A DNA stretch of 64,000 nucleotides from Sphaerisporangium rufum. GTDB lineage: Bacteria > Actinomycetota > Actinomycetes > Streptosporangiales > Streptosporangiaceae. Positions within the stretch are counted from its first letter, which is position 1. Every line of letters begins with the position of its first letter. Shown here in pieces: positions 1 to 8,159 of the stretch. The stretch spans positions 1 through 64,000 of the forward strand of contig NZ_BOOU01000007.1 of NCBI RefSeq assembly GCF_016863395.1, in the 5' to 3' direction. The notes below the pieces were generated by a model, which was not told the origin of the DNA, made no database searches, and was given only the letters and a program-made list of their open reading frames with translations. A program made the position numbers and the translations under genes.

Positions 1-90
1 TGACCCGATCCGCGCTGACCCGATCCGCGCTGACCCGATCCGCGCTGACCCGATCCGCGCTGACCCGATCCGCGCTGACCCGATCCGCGC
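1..90. repeat. 15-bp tandem repeat array, six copies
   Basis: Six perfect head-to-tail copies of the 15-mer TGACCCGATCCGCGC fill the left edge, and the array may continue outside the window. A seventh unit starts as TGAGCGGGCC and then diverges. The array lies downstream of the first secreted-protein gene, and no coding role is visible. Confidence 0.9.
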
Positions 91-96
91 TGAGCG

Positions 97-115
97 GGCC
101 CGGCCGACCCGGGCC
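97..115 (-). terminator. G+C-rich hairpin after the first Tad-associated operon
   Basis: GGCCCGG (97-103) pairs with CCGGGCC (109-115) across a 5-nt loop, about 25 bp past the stop codon at 141. There is no T-tract, so this is a hairpin-only terminator candidate. Confidence 0.35.
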
Positions 116-140
116 GGTGCCGGGAGCGGGATGAGGCGGA

Positions 141-1082
141 TCAGCGGCGGACGTTGGTCTGCACCTCGCCGACCGGCACAGCGCGTTGGGCGGTGACCTG
201 CACCGGCTGGAAGGTGAATCCCCCGCCGGCGGTGACCGGCCAGACGGCGGTGACGGTCAGGGTGTAGGAGCCGCGCGCCTGGTCGGCCGAGGCGCGCAGG
301 TAGCGCACCCCGCAGCTGAACGCGCCGCCGCGCCGGTACGGGTGGCCGGTCGGGCCGCACGCCTGCCGGACCTCGGCCCGGTCGGCGCCGGTCCCCGCGT
401 CGATGCGCAGGTCCGACAGGGTGGCGGTCACGGTGGCGGACATGACGCCGGGGATCTCGGCCGTCACCGACCGGGTGGTGGGTCCGGTGCCGGCCAGCCA
501 CACCCAGGTGGGCAGGTTGACGTAGCTCTTCACGTCCGGACTCAGCCGGATGTCCGGCTCGGGGACGGTCAGCGCGGCGCGGGCGAGCTGGTACAGCTCG
601 GCGAGGGTGATGCCGCCGGGCGGGGCGCCGCCCTCGGGCACCCACACCGCGCCCTGCAGGCCGGACCAGCAGGACAGCCCGTCGGGGTCGGCGGCGTTGT
701 AGGCGGGCTTCCACCAGCGGCCGGTTTTGCCCACCTTGTCCTTGTACTGCTCGATGAACCGGTCGTAGTCCTCGCTCGTGCCCTCGGGGTGGGTGTGGAA
801 CCAGTAGTCCCGCACGTCCTGCTGCCGGTCCAGCATGGCGTCGGCGTCGTCGCCCGGCTCGTACCAGCAGGGGCGCTTGACCCGGTAGCCGTCGCTCTTG
901 GCGCCGAGCCCGTCGCCGCGCAGCACGATCTTGGAGTTGCGCAGCACGACGCCGCTGGTGCGGCCGTCCTGGAAGCCCTCACCGTGCGGGCCGCCGGACT
1001 CGGGGCCGGGCGCCGCGGTGAACGCCGTGGTGAGCACGATGGTCAGCGCGGCGGCCAGCACCGGCGCTACCAGTGATCTCAT
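141..1082 (-). CDS. Secreted four-cysteine protein of Tad cluster 1
   Basis: This is a 313-residue exported protein with an N-terminal signal peptide (about residues 1-23, MRSLVAPVLAAALT onward). I recognise no enzyme family. It is a clear paralogue of the product of 17142-18083: same length, four cysteines in matching contexts (PCWYEP, LSCWSG, QACGPT, FSCGVR), and a related C-terminus (VQTNVRR versus IQSNVTR). The start at 1082 is set by GAGGAG about 5 nt upstream. It is the last gene of the first pilus locus, 59 bp after the lipoprotein gene. Its repeated association with a Tad operon suggests a surface or pilus-accessory role, perhaps an adhesin, but that is inference. Confidence 0.8.
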   Translation of the reverse strand: MRSLVAPVLAAALTIVLTTAFTAAPGPESGGPHGEGFQDGRTSGVVLRNSKIVLRGDGLGAKSDGYRVKRPCWYEPGDDADAMLDRQQDVRDYWFHTHPEGTSEDYDRFIEQYKDKVGKTGRWWKPAYNAADPDGLSCWSGLQGAVWVPEGGAPPGGITLAELYQLARAALTVPEPDIRLSPDVKSYVNLPTWVWLAGTGPTTRSVTAEIPGVMSATVTATLSDLRIDAGTGADRAEVRQACGPTGHPYRRGGAFSCGVRYLRASADQARGSYTLTVTAVWPVTAGGGFTFQPVQVTAQRAVPVGEVQTNVRR

Positions 1083-1141
1083 CGCATCTCCTCGGGGGTG
1101 GAGATCTCGCCGTCGGATCGGGGGAGGGGCCAAGGGCAGGA

Positions 1142-1819
1142 TCAGCGGCGGCACTCCTTGGCCCGCCGGCTCGGGTAGGCGGCGTGCAGGTACGCCCGGA
1201 CCCGCCAGACGCCGTCGTCGCCGCGCCGCACCGCGGCCACCTGGAGGTACACCCCGGCCGGCAGCCGGGTCCAGGACGGCTGCGAGGGCACCGGCCGGCC
1301 CGCGGCGCCCGCCTCGGTCACCCGGACGCCGGTCTCGTCCACGCAGGCGTCCACCTCGGCGCCGCGCCCGGTCACCGACGCCACCCGGATGCCGTACACC
1401 TTCGCGGTGCCGGTGGCCGACTCGCGGCGGTTCACGAAGCGGCTCACCCAGGTGTAGGCGTCCCGGGCGGCCTGGTCCTCCACGCCGGACAGGTAGCCGG
1501 TGTCCGTGCCGCCGCTGGCCACCGCCTTCCACGAGCCGACGTAGCCGTCGGTGAACGCGCCGACCATGGCCTGCCGCTCGGCGTCCAGCCCGGCCGGCCA
1601 CTCGATGTCGACCGACATTCCGGACGCCACCGGCACGGTCCGGACGCCGGCCGCCGACAGCGGAGCACCGGCGGCGGACGGCCCGGCGGTGCCGCCCGCG
1701 GTGCTCCCGGCACCGGCGGGCGGCGGGCCGTCGGCCGGGCGGAACGGGCGCTCGGCGCCGGCGGCCGAGCAGCCGGCGCCCAGCACCACGACGGCGGCCA
1801 GCGCGGCCCGCATCCGCAT
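1142..1819 (-). CDS. Lipoprotein of Tad cluster 1
   Basis: This is a 225-residue predicted lipoprotein with a short positive n-region, a hydrophobic stretch and a lipobox ending LGAGC (Cys17). A low-complexity Ala/Gly/Pro linker follows, then a globular domain ending AKECRR. It is paralogous to 18080-18733, which ends AKECQR. The start at 1819 gives the best signal peptide. Internal ATG at 1813 is an alternative, and no strong ribosome-binding site is visible, so the start is uncertain. It precedes the secreted protein gene, as in cluster 2. It is probably anchored to the outer face of the membrane. Its function is unknown. Confidence 0.8.
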   Translation of the reverse strand: MRMRAALAAVVVLGAGCSAAGAERPFRPADGPPPAGAGSTAGGTAGPSAAGAPLSAAGVRTVPVASGMSVDIEWPAGLDAERQAMVGAFTDGYVGSWKAVASGGTDTGYLSGVEDQAARDAYTWVSRFVNRRESATGTAKVYGIRVASVTGRGAEVDACVDETGVRVTEAGAAGRPVPSQPSWTRLPAGVYLQVAAVRRGDDGVWRVRAYLHAAYPSRRAKECRR

Positions 1820-1967
1820 GCCGACGACGCTAACCACGGCCCGCGAACGCCGGCCAGCGTTATGCGGGTATCGGCATGGCTCGCCGGGATCCGTACCGCC
1901 CGCGGGATCCGTCCCGTTCACCCTCGCCGCCCTTCTCGTCTCGGTCGTCCGGTCATCGCCGCCCGCC

Positions 1968-4900
1968 TCACGCCGACGGCATCGAGCGCAACCGCCAGGC
2001 CGGCAGCAGCTCGTCGATGAGGGCCTCGGTCTCTGGGGCCATCCCGCCGCCGTAGGGGTGGGAGGCGGCGCGGCGGCGCAGGCCGTCCACGACGGCGCCG
2101 AGCTGGAGCGGGTCGCCGGTGGCGTGCGCCGCCCGCAGCAGGTCGCGCCAGAGCCCCTCGTCGTCGGCCGCCAGCAGCAGCCCGGCCCGCACCGCGGCCA
2201 CCGCCGACTCGGGGTCGCCGTGCGCCAGCCGCACCTCGCACAGCCGGTGCGCGGCGTCCGCCACGCACGCGGTCACCTCGTACTCCAGGTCGTCGGCGGC
2301 CAGCCAGGCGTACCTGCCGCGCGGCCGGGGGCTGAGCAGCGGGCCGCGCACCAGGCCGAGCGCCTTGTCCAGCAGCACCGCCCGGGCGCCGGGGTCGTGG
2401 TGCGAGCGGCGGACCAGCTCGCGGAACAGCTGCCAGTCCGATCGCACCTCCGGGCCGAGCCGCAGCCGCCCGGTGCCGTCGGTGAACAGGTTCGGCCGGC
2501 CCTGGCTGTCGGTGCCGAGCCAGTCGGCGACCCGGGCGATCGTCGCGTCCCGCACCACCGGCTGCACCCCGCGCGGCCACAGGATGCCGCCCAGCACCAC
2601 CGGGTGCACCCCGGCCGGGTGGGTGGCCAGGTAGACGAGCATCTCGGCGGCCAGTTCGGCCCGGCCCTCCTCCAGCGGCGGCAGCGGGCCGACCTCGATC
2701 GGGCCGAGCACGCGCACGGTGACCGACGGGGAGGTGGTGAACTCCGGCGCCGGCTCCTCCTCGTGCACCGGCTCGCCCTCCAGCCGGGACGCGGTGCGGA
2801 ACAGGTCGATCACCGCGTCGTAGTGCCGGCGCGGCAGCAGCTGGGCGGTGACGCCGACGCCGAGCTCGTCCACCCTGGCCTGGCCGTCCTCGGTGATCTC
2901 CCAGGTCCAGGTGGCGTGCGGCGGCTCGCCGGCGATGACGTACCCGGCGGCCGTCCGGGCGCCCGCCCGGCCGAGCAGGGCCAGCAGCTCGGCCTCGGCC
3001 GGGTCCGGCTCGATGGCCGACAGCAGGAAGTGCGGCGCGAAGGCCGGGTCGGCGGCCCGGCCGCGCACCCGGCCGGTCAGCACCTGCCCGCCGGCGGCCT
3101 CCTCGGCCCGGGCGGCCAGCTCCGGCAGCACCTCGGCCAGGCCGCCGGCCACCCGGATCCGGTGCGGGGCGATGGCGGCGAGGTCGGCGCCGAACCCCAC
3201 CAGGGTGATGCGCATGTCGTCGGACCACCGGTTGGTGGCCAGCTCGACGGCCAGCGCGGCCAGCGCGTCCCGGACCCGGTGCCCCCTCATGGCGATCACG
3301 CCGTGCGCCGCCTCCAGGTCGATCAGCACCCGGCCGGACTCGGTGACGCCGAGCGACACCAGCCCCGGGTAGGGGGCCGGGACGCCGGCCAGCGCCTGCT
3401 CGTCCAGGCCGCGGCCCTCGTGGGCGAGCAGCCGCCAGGTGCGGCCGCCGTCGTGCGACTCCCACGGCTCGGGCGCGTCCGGCTCCGGCGGGTGGATCCA
3501 CAGGTCCAGGCCCCGGGCCGACAGGTGGGCGGCGTACACGGTGGGCGGCACCCGCCCCTGCTCGGCCAGCAGCCTGCCGAGCAGGCGCAGCGCGTTGTCG
3601 AGCATGCGGCTGCCCGGGGCGTCCGAGCCGAGCCGCAGCGCGACCTCGGCGCCGGCGGCGTCGCCGCGCGGGCGGGCGATGCGATGGCCGAAGGCGCGGC
3701 TCCACAGTTGCTCGCGCCGGCGCCGGCCGAGCGCGGCGAGCAGGCCGGCCGCGGCCAGCGATCCGCCGGCCAGGTAGTCGATCAGATCGAGGCCGCCGCC
3801 GGGGTCCGGGCGCTGGGCGGGCGGCCGCGGCGGCGTCTGCGGCCGGGCGGCGTCGCCCGCGGTGGTGGTGACGCGCTCCGGGGCCGGTGTCGGCTTTGGG
3901 ATGGCCGAGATCGCGGGCGGCCTGGGCACCGCGGGCAGGTGGTAGGAACGGCGGTCGGGGGTGCCGTCGTCGCGGCCGGGGGTGAGATCGCGGATGATCT
4001 GCTCCGGCACCGTCACCCGGTCCGGACGCCGGCCGGCGTCTCCGGTCGCCGCGGTGCCGTCCCGGCCCGCCGCCCGTCCGGTGGCCCGGTCGCCGTCCGC
4101 CTCCCGGCCGTCCGCCTCCCGGCCGTCCGCCTCCCGGTCGCCCGCCGCCGGCTCGCCGCGCCCCTGCCGGTGGTCGCCCGCCACCTGGTCGCCGCCGCCC
4201 TGCCGGTGGTCGCCCGCCGCCCGGTGGTCGCCGGCCGGGGTGAGGAACCGGGTGTGGCCGTCGGCGCCGGCCGGCGGGCCGGGGTGGCGCTCGAGCGTGG
4301 TCTCCCGCCGCTCGTCGGCCGGGACGACCTGCACGTTGCGCGCGTCGTCCGGCATGTCGAGCACCCAGCCGGGCCGGATGAGGTCGGCCATCTGCAGGCG
4401 GGTGCCGTCCGGCTGGGTCTTGTGCTGGTTCAGCCGGTAGATCTCGTGGTAGCGGCGGCCGTCGCCCAGGCACTTGTCGGCGATCTCCCACAGGCTCTCG
4501 TGGTGGCGGCCGTGCGGTGGCTGCACGACGTAGACCTTGCGGACCGGCCGGACCATGTCCAGCGCGGCCTGCTGCTGGTGCTGCAGCCGCTCGGCGGGGA
4601 TCGGCGCCGACAGCGCCACCGCCGTCACGGCGGGGCGGGCCGGCGGTCCGGCGCCCAGGCCGGCGATGGGGATCGCCGCAGCCGACACGGTGAACAGCAT
4701 GAGGGCGGCGGAGACCAGCCGGTGGGCCACCGCCTGCGTCCCGCCGGACAGCGGGACGCGGGCCGGCATGCCGATCCGCCGGATCCCGGCGTACACCTCG
4801 ACCACGACGCAGATCACCAGCTGCAGCCAGGTCAGCCAGACCAGCAGCACCAGGATGGCGACCGCCGTGCTCGTGCTGATCTGCCGGGTGAGCAGGTCAC

Positions 4901-5096
4901 CGTTCAGCAGCCGTTCGGGCAACGGCGGCCCGGCGAAGCGCAGCAGCGCGTACGGCACCCCGCCGGTGAGCGCGACCAGCGCCACGAGCGCGGCGATGCC
5001 GGCGAGCACGTCGCCGAGCGTCCGCCGCGGCCGGATCCGCTGGATCGCCGCCGGTCCGGCGCCCCGCGCCGGCGCGGGCCTGCGTGCCGCGCTCAT
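1968..5096 (-). CDS. Membrane protein with LysM and C-terminal BTAD (SARP-like) domains, Tad cluster 1
   Basis: This is a 1042-residue protein. Three hydrophobic segments lie in the first 150 residues. A LysM-like domain (about 185-250, starting KVYVVQPPHG) is followed by a charged low-complexity linker with repeated ADGRE units, then another hydrophobic segment and a mid-domain. The C-terminal part (about 794-1042, starting VRVLGPIEV) has the winged-helix plus BTAD layout of SARP-type regulators. Start 5096 has GGGAGGA five bases upstream. LysM normally binds peptidoglycan and BTAD is usually a cytoplasmic signalling or oligomerisation domain, so a wall-to-cytoplasm sensor or pilus scaffold is possible, but this is inference. 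A 148-bp gap separates it from the TadG-like gene. The paralogue at 18782-21820 has the same architecture. Confidence 0.85.
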   Translation of the reverse strand: MSAARRPAPARGAGPAAIQRIRPRRTLGDVLAGIAALVALVALTGGVPYALLRFAGPPLPERLLNGDLLTRQISTSTAVAILVLLVWLTWLQLVICVVVEVYAGIRRIGMPARVPLSGGTQAVAHRLVSAALMLFTVSAAAIPIAGLGAGPPARPAVTAVALSAPIPAERLQHQQQAALDMVRPVRKVYVVQPPHGRHHESLWEIADKCLGDGRRYHEIYRLNQHKTQPDGTRLQMADLIRPGWVLDMPDDARNVQVVPADERRETTLERHPGPPAGADGHTRFLTPAGDHRAAGDHRQGGGDQVAGDHRQGRGEPAAGDREADGREADGREADGDRATGRAAGRDGTAATGDAGRRPDRVTVPEQIIRDLTPGRDDGTPDRRSYHLPAVPRPPAISAIPKPTPAPERVTTTAGDAARPQTPPRPPAQRPDPGGGLDLIDYLAGGSLAAAGLLAALGRRRREQLWSRAFGHRIARPRGDAAGAEVALRLGSDAPGSRMLDNALRLLGRLLAEQGRVPPTVYAAHLSARGLDLWIHPPEPDAPEPWESHDGGRTWRLLAHEGRGLDEQALAGVPAPYPGLVSLGVTESGRVLIDLEAAHGVIAMRGHRVRDALAALAVELATNRWSDDMRITLVGFGADLAAIAPHRIRVAGGLAEVLPELAARAEEAAGGQVLTGRVRGRAADPAFAPHFLLSAIEPDPAEAELLALLGRAGARTAAGYVIAGEPPHATWTWEITEDGQARVDELGVGVTAQLLPRRHYDAVIDLFRTASRLEGEPVHEEEPAPEFTTSPSVTVRVLGPIEVGPLPPLEEGRAELAAEMLVYLATHPAGVHPVVLGGILWPRGVQPVVRDATIARVADWLGTDSQGRPNLFTDGTGRLRLGPEVRSDWQLFRELVRRSHHDPGARAVLLDKALGLVRGPLLSPRPRGRYAWLAADDLEYEVTACVADAAHRLCEVRLAHGDPESAVAAVRAGLLLAADDEGLWRDLLRAAHATGDPLQLGAVVDGLRRRAASHPYGGGMAPETEALIDELLPAWRLRSMPSA

Positions 5097-5244
5097 GGCC
5101 GTCCTCCCTGCCGCCGGATGTGCCGCCCGTCCCGCCGCACCGCACCCCGCCCGCCGCCTCGCCCATCGCCCTGCCGGGCGCACCGCCCGCCGCTCTGCCC
5201 GGCCCACCGGCCCGCGCACCGCCTGCCCGGCCGGCCCGGCCCGC

Positions 5245-5688
5245 TCATGGCGCGCCGCCCGGGTCGGGGACCGCGGTGGCGGTGCCGGTCATCGCGGCCC
5301 CGGCGAACCCGAACGCGGCCAGGAACAGCGCCTTCCACCGGGCGCTCACCGCCACGGTGACCTCGGCCTGCCCGGCGCCGACCCGGCAGGAGGCGAGCCG
5401 GACGGCCGGATCGCCGTGCGCGGCGATCACCCGCCGAGCCCGGCCGCAGACCGCCTGGGTGTCGGCGAGCAGCCGCACCCGCCCGGTGGTCCGCAGCAGT
5501 TCCACGTCCACCTGGTCGGCGGCGGCCCGGGCGGCCTGCTCGGCGATGTCCGCGGCGCGCAGCCGGGCGTTGATCGCCGCGCCGCCGTCGACCAGCAGCC
5601 CGGCGAGCAGGAAGACCACCACCGAGAACAGCACCACGAACACCGACATCGAGCCCCGCTCGCCGCGGCGCGCCACCACCGGGATCAT
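5245..5688 (-). CDS. TadG-like pilus assembly protein 1
   Basis: This 147-residue protein has the TadE/TadG-type N-terminus: RRGERGS followed by one transmembrane helix (about residues 15-33), then an AINARLRAADIAEQAAR helix typical of pseudopilin-like Tad proteins, and a periplasm-side domain with two cysteines. It is probably a minor pilin or assembly factor of the Flp pilus. Start 5688 follows GGAGGG at 4 nt and overlaps the stop of the TadE gene by 4 bp (ATGA), which implies translational coupling. Its paralogue is 21826-22254. Confidence 0.85.
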   Translation of the reverse strand: MIPVVARRGERGSMSVFVVLFSVVVFLLAGLLVDGGAAINARLRAADIAEQAARAAADQVDVELLRTTGRVRLLADTQAVCGRARRVIAAHGDPAVRLASCRVGAGQAEVTVAVSARWKALFLAAFGFAGAAMTGTATAVPDPGGAP

Positions 5689-6092
5689 CGGACCCTCCGG
5701 AACCGCTCCAGCGGCACCACCGAGGCGCCCTTCATCTGCTTCACCGCGGCGAACCCGAGGAAGTCCAGGTCGAGCCGGCAGGTCACCGTGGCGCGCACCT
5801 CACCGCCGGCCCGCCAGTCGCTGCCCGACAGGCCGACCACCGGGGCGCAGGAGCCGCGCAGCGCCGCGGTGCCCGCGTCCCGGGCGGCGGCCTGGGCCGC
5901 GGCGAACGTACGCTGCACCGAGGCGGCGCGGGCGGCGTCCCGGGCGGCGCCGTTCACCTCGCCCTGCGCCTCGACGATCCGGCCCGCGCCCACCAGCAAC
6001 GTCAGGAAGAGCAGCAGGACCGGGGCCAGCATGACCGTCTCGACCGCCATCGACCCCCGGTCGGGCGCGCCCGCCCGCGTGCGCCGGGTCAC
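5685..6092 (-). CDS. TadE-like minor pseudopilin 1
   Basis: This 135-residue protein starts with GTG at 6092, overlapping the Flp stop as GTGA. The DRGSMAVETVMLAPVLLLF segment (from about residue 10) is the TadE signature: a short positive leader, then Glu at the fifth position of a hydrophobic helix. GAARDAARAAS follows. The C-terminal half has two cysteines. TadE proteins are pseudopilins processed by the prepilin peptidase and needed for Flp pilus biogenesis. Its counterpart is 22365-22784, and both carry the same GRIVEAQGEVNGAARDAA stretch. Confidence 0.88.
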   Translation of the reverse strand: MTRRTRAGAPDRGSMAVETVMLAPVLLLFLTLLVGAGRIVEAQGEVNGAARDAARAASVQRTFAAAQAAARDAGTAALRGSCAPVVGLSGSDWRAGGEVRATVTCRLDLDFLGFAAVKQMKGASVVPLERFRRVR

Positions 6093-6322
6093 GTGTTCCC
6101 GCCGGAACCGCCACCCCCGCCGAAGTTCTTCTCGATCTCGCCCTGCTTCTGGGTGACCAGCGTCTTGATCAGCGTGGCCAGGCCGAGCGCCACCCCCGCG
6201 ATGATCGCGGTGATGATCACCCATTCGACGGCGGACGCGCCGCGCGACGGCGCGGTGCGGGCGCGGTGCACCCGTACGTGCAGGACGGCGAGCAGGTATT
6301 CGAACCATGGCGGTGTGAACAT
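6089..6322 (-). CDS. flp: Flp-family major pilin 1
   Basis: This 77-residue pilin has a basic leader and a processing site RG/ASAVEWV, with Glu at position +5 of the mature protein and Trp where Tyr is usual. One hydrophobic helix (IITAIIAGVALGLATLI) follows, then a short polar tail ending in a Gly-rich stretch. Flp pilins are cleaved by TadV and polymerised into adhesive pili. The gene follows the tadC stop with no gap. The pilin core matches flp2 (23226-23468) residue for residue from ARTAPSRG through GLATLI, while the N- and C-terminal ends differ. Confidence 0.92.
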   Translation of the reverse strand: MFTPPWFEYLLAVLHVRVHRARTAPSRGASAVEWVIITAIIAGVALGLATLIKTLVTQKQGEIEKNFGGGGGSGGNT

Positions 6323-7249
6323 CTAGGACCCCAACATCTTCATCGCTGCCGGAAAGCTGAGAAAGATCACGAATCCCGCGCAGAGCAGGAGCTGGGCGAC
6401 GAGCATGGACTGCGAGCGCTCGCCGGCCTGGCCCTCGACCTCGGCCAGCTCGCGGCGGCGCATGGTGGCGGCCCGCGCGGTGAGCGAGGCGCGCACCTTG
6501 GCGCCGTCGTCGGCGACCAGCCCCAGGGCGGCGGACAGGTCGCGCAGTTCATCGACGTTGATCTCGTCGCCGAGCCGGCCGAGCGCCTGCCAGGGGGTGA
6601 TGCCGACGATCCGGGCGCCGGCCAGCGCCTCGCGGATCCGCGCCATGGCCCAGTTGGCCGAGCCACCGCCCTCGCCCACCGACACCGCCATGAGCAGCGC
6701 CTCCGGCACGCCGCGCCCGCCGGCCAGGTTCATCGCGACCAGGTCGAGGAACGCGCCGACGGCGTGCCGGAAGTCGCGGCGCCGCACCGCCGCGTCCCGG
6801 CGGATCTGCAGGTCGGGCAGGAAGAAGAAGACCAGGGCGATCAGCAGCGCCGCCCACATCGGCACCTGGAGCGACAGGTCGAACCCCATCAGCAACAGCC
6901 AGGCCACCAGCACCGGGAAGGCCAGCAGGCCGGACACGGCCAGCAGCACCTTGGTGGCCAGGTACCCCTCGAACGACCGGCCGAGCAGGGCGAGGTCGGC
7001 CCGCGCGGAGCGGACCTCCCAGCCGCGGGCGGTGTAGAACCGAGCGAGCCGGTCGCCGAGCGCCCGGCGGAGCGGGCTGACGTCCTCGTCCGGGGTGACC
7101 GTGCGCAGCCGCGCCGCCTCGTCGCCCTCGCGGGCGGAGTCCAGGGCGAGCAGCCGGGCGACCAGGCCGGGGCGCGGCGGGAACAGCGCGCGGACCAGCA
7201 GGAACAGCCCCAGCCCCAGCACGCCGCCGGCGAGCACGTTCTCAACCAT
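6323..7249 (-). CDS. tadC: TadC-like type II secretion F-domain membrane protein 1
   Basis: This 308-residue integral membrane protein has N-terminal and central hydrophobic segments and a T2SSF domain (about residues 165-290). The domain includes FRHAVGAFLDLVAMNLAGG and a late GERSQSMLVAQLLLC helix. TadC pairs with TadB as the inner-membrane platform on which the TadA ATPase acts. Start 7249 has GGAGG at 5 nt and overlaps the end of tadB by 8 bp. It is paralogous to 23485-24396. Confidence 0.9.
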   Translation of the reverse strand: MVENVLAGGVLGLGLFLLVRALFPPRPGLVARLLALDSAREGDEAARLRTVTPDEDVSPLRRALGDRLARFYTARGWEVRSARADLALLGRSFEGYLATKVLLAVSGLLAFPVLVAWLLLMGFDLSLQVPMWAALLIALVFFFLPDLQIRRDAAVRRRDFRHAVGAFLDLVAMNLAGGRGVPEALLMAVSVGEGGGSANWAMARIREALAGARIVGITPWQALGRLGDEINVDELRDLSAALGLVADDGAKVRASLTARAATMRRRELAEVEGQAGERSQSMLVAQLLLCAGFVIFLSFPAAMKMLGS

Positions 7250-8159
7250 GCACGCCTCCGGCCACCGGCTCGCGCGCGGGGGCGGGTGCCGGTCCGCCGG
7301 CCGGGCCGAGCAGCCGGGCCGGCTTGTCGAACCGGGCCAGCCGCCGCATCCAGGCGAACCCCGCGCCGAACAGCCCGGCGACCACCACCAGCACGGCCTG
7401 GCCGAGCAGCGAGTCGTACTCCTCGACGTAGGAGGGGTTGAACACCACCAGCGCGGCGGCGAAGACCACCGCGGTGCCGACCACGATCTGCACGCTGCGC
7501 CGGGTGGACCGCCGCTCGGCCTCCACCCGGCGGCGCATGTCGAGCTCCTCGCGCGCGGACACCGCGAGCGCGCCGAGCACCTCGCGCAGGCCCGGGCCGC
7601 GCAGCCGAGCGTTGAGGATGAGGGCGGCGATCACCAGGTCGGCGGACGGGTCGTCCAGCTCGTCGGCGAACAGCCGCAGCGCGTCGGGCAGCGGCATCCG
7701 GGTGTGCAGCCGGTCGACCAGCGCGCGCAGGTGCGGGCGCAGCGACGGCGCCGCCGCCCGGATCGACGAGGGGATCGCCTGCTCCAGGCCGGCCGCGCCG
7801 GCGATGGTGTCGCGCAGCGACTCGGTCCAGGCGGCCAGGCCCTCCAGCCGGACCATCGCGGTGCGCTCCTCGGCCGCGCCGCCGGTCAGGCCGCGCCAGG
7901 CCAGCACCAGCAGCACGGCGCCGGCCGCCATCACCGGCCAGCCGGTGACCACCAGCACCACGCCGCCGGTGACGGCGGCCACCACCGACCGGGTGGAGGC
8001 CCGGCGCAGCAGCTCGCGCCGCCGGGCACCGTGGTCGGGGGCCGGCGGGCCCGGCCGCAGGCCGTACAGGGCGAGGCCGAATAGGAAGAGGCCGCCGCCG
8101 GTCACCCCGCCGGCGATGAGGGCCAGCGGGTCGAACAGCCCGCCCGGTAACGGGATCAT
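7242..8159 (-). CDS. tadB: TadB-like type II secretion F-domain membrane protein 1
   Basis: This 305-residue protein has an N-terminal transmembrane helix and a T2SSF domain with the segment AWTESLRDTIAGAAGLEQAIP, then two C-terminal helices. It forms the pilus assembly platform with TadC. ATG at 8159 overlaps the tadA stop (ATGA) and has a GGGGG element 8 nt upstream. GTG at 8165 is possible but too close to that element. It is paralogous to 24393-25289, which shares the same segment almost unchanged. Confidence 0.9.
   Translation of the reverse strand: MIPLPGGLFDPLALIAGGVTGGGLFLFGLALYGLRPGPPAPDHGARRRELLRRASTRSVVAAVTGGVVLVVTGWPVMAAGAVLLVLAWRGLTGGAAEERTAMVRLEGLAAWTESLRDTIAGAAGLEQAIPSSIRAAAPSLRPHLRALVDRLHTRMPLPDALRLFADELDDPSADLVIAALILNARLRGPGLREVLGALAVSAREELDMRRRVEAERRSTRRSVQIVVGTAVVFAAALVVFNPSYVEEYDSLLGQAVLVVVAGLFGAGFAWMRRLARFDKPARLLGPAGGPAPAPAREPVAGGVHG

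Noticed and set aside
1-90. Possible CRISPR array
   Set aside because: Units are contiguous 15-mers with no spacers between them, and no cas gene is present.
1551-5360. Very long rightward open frame (1269 codons) opposite the LysM/BTAD gene
   Set aside because: It is antisense to a gene with domains, a ribosome-binding site and a paralogue. The product is low-complexity Arg/Pro/Gly/Val, typical of high-G+C shadow frames.
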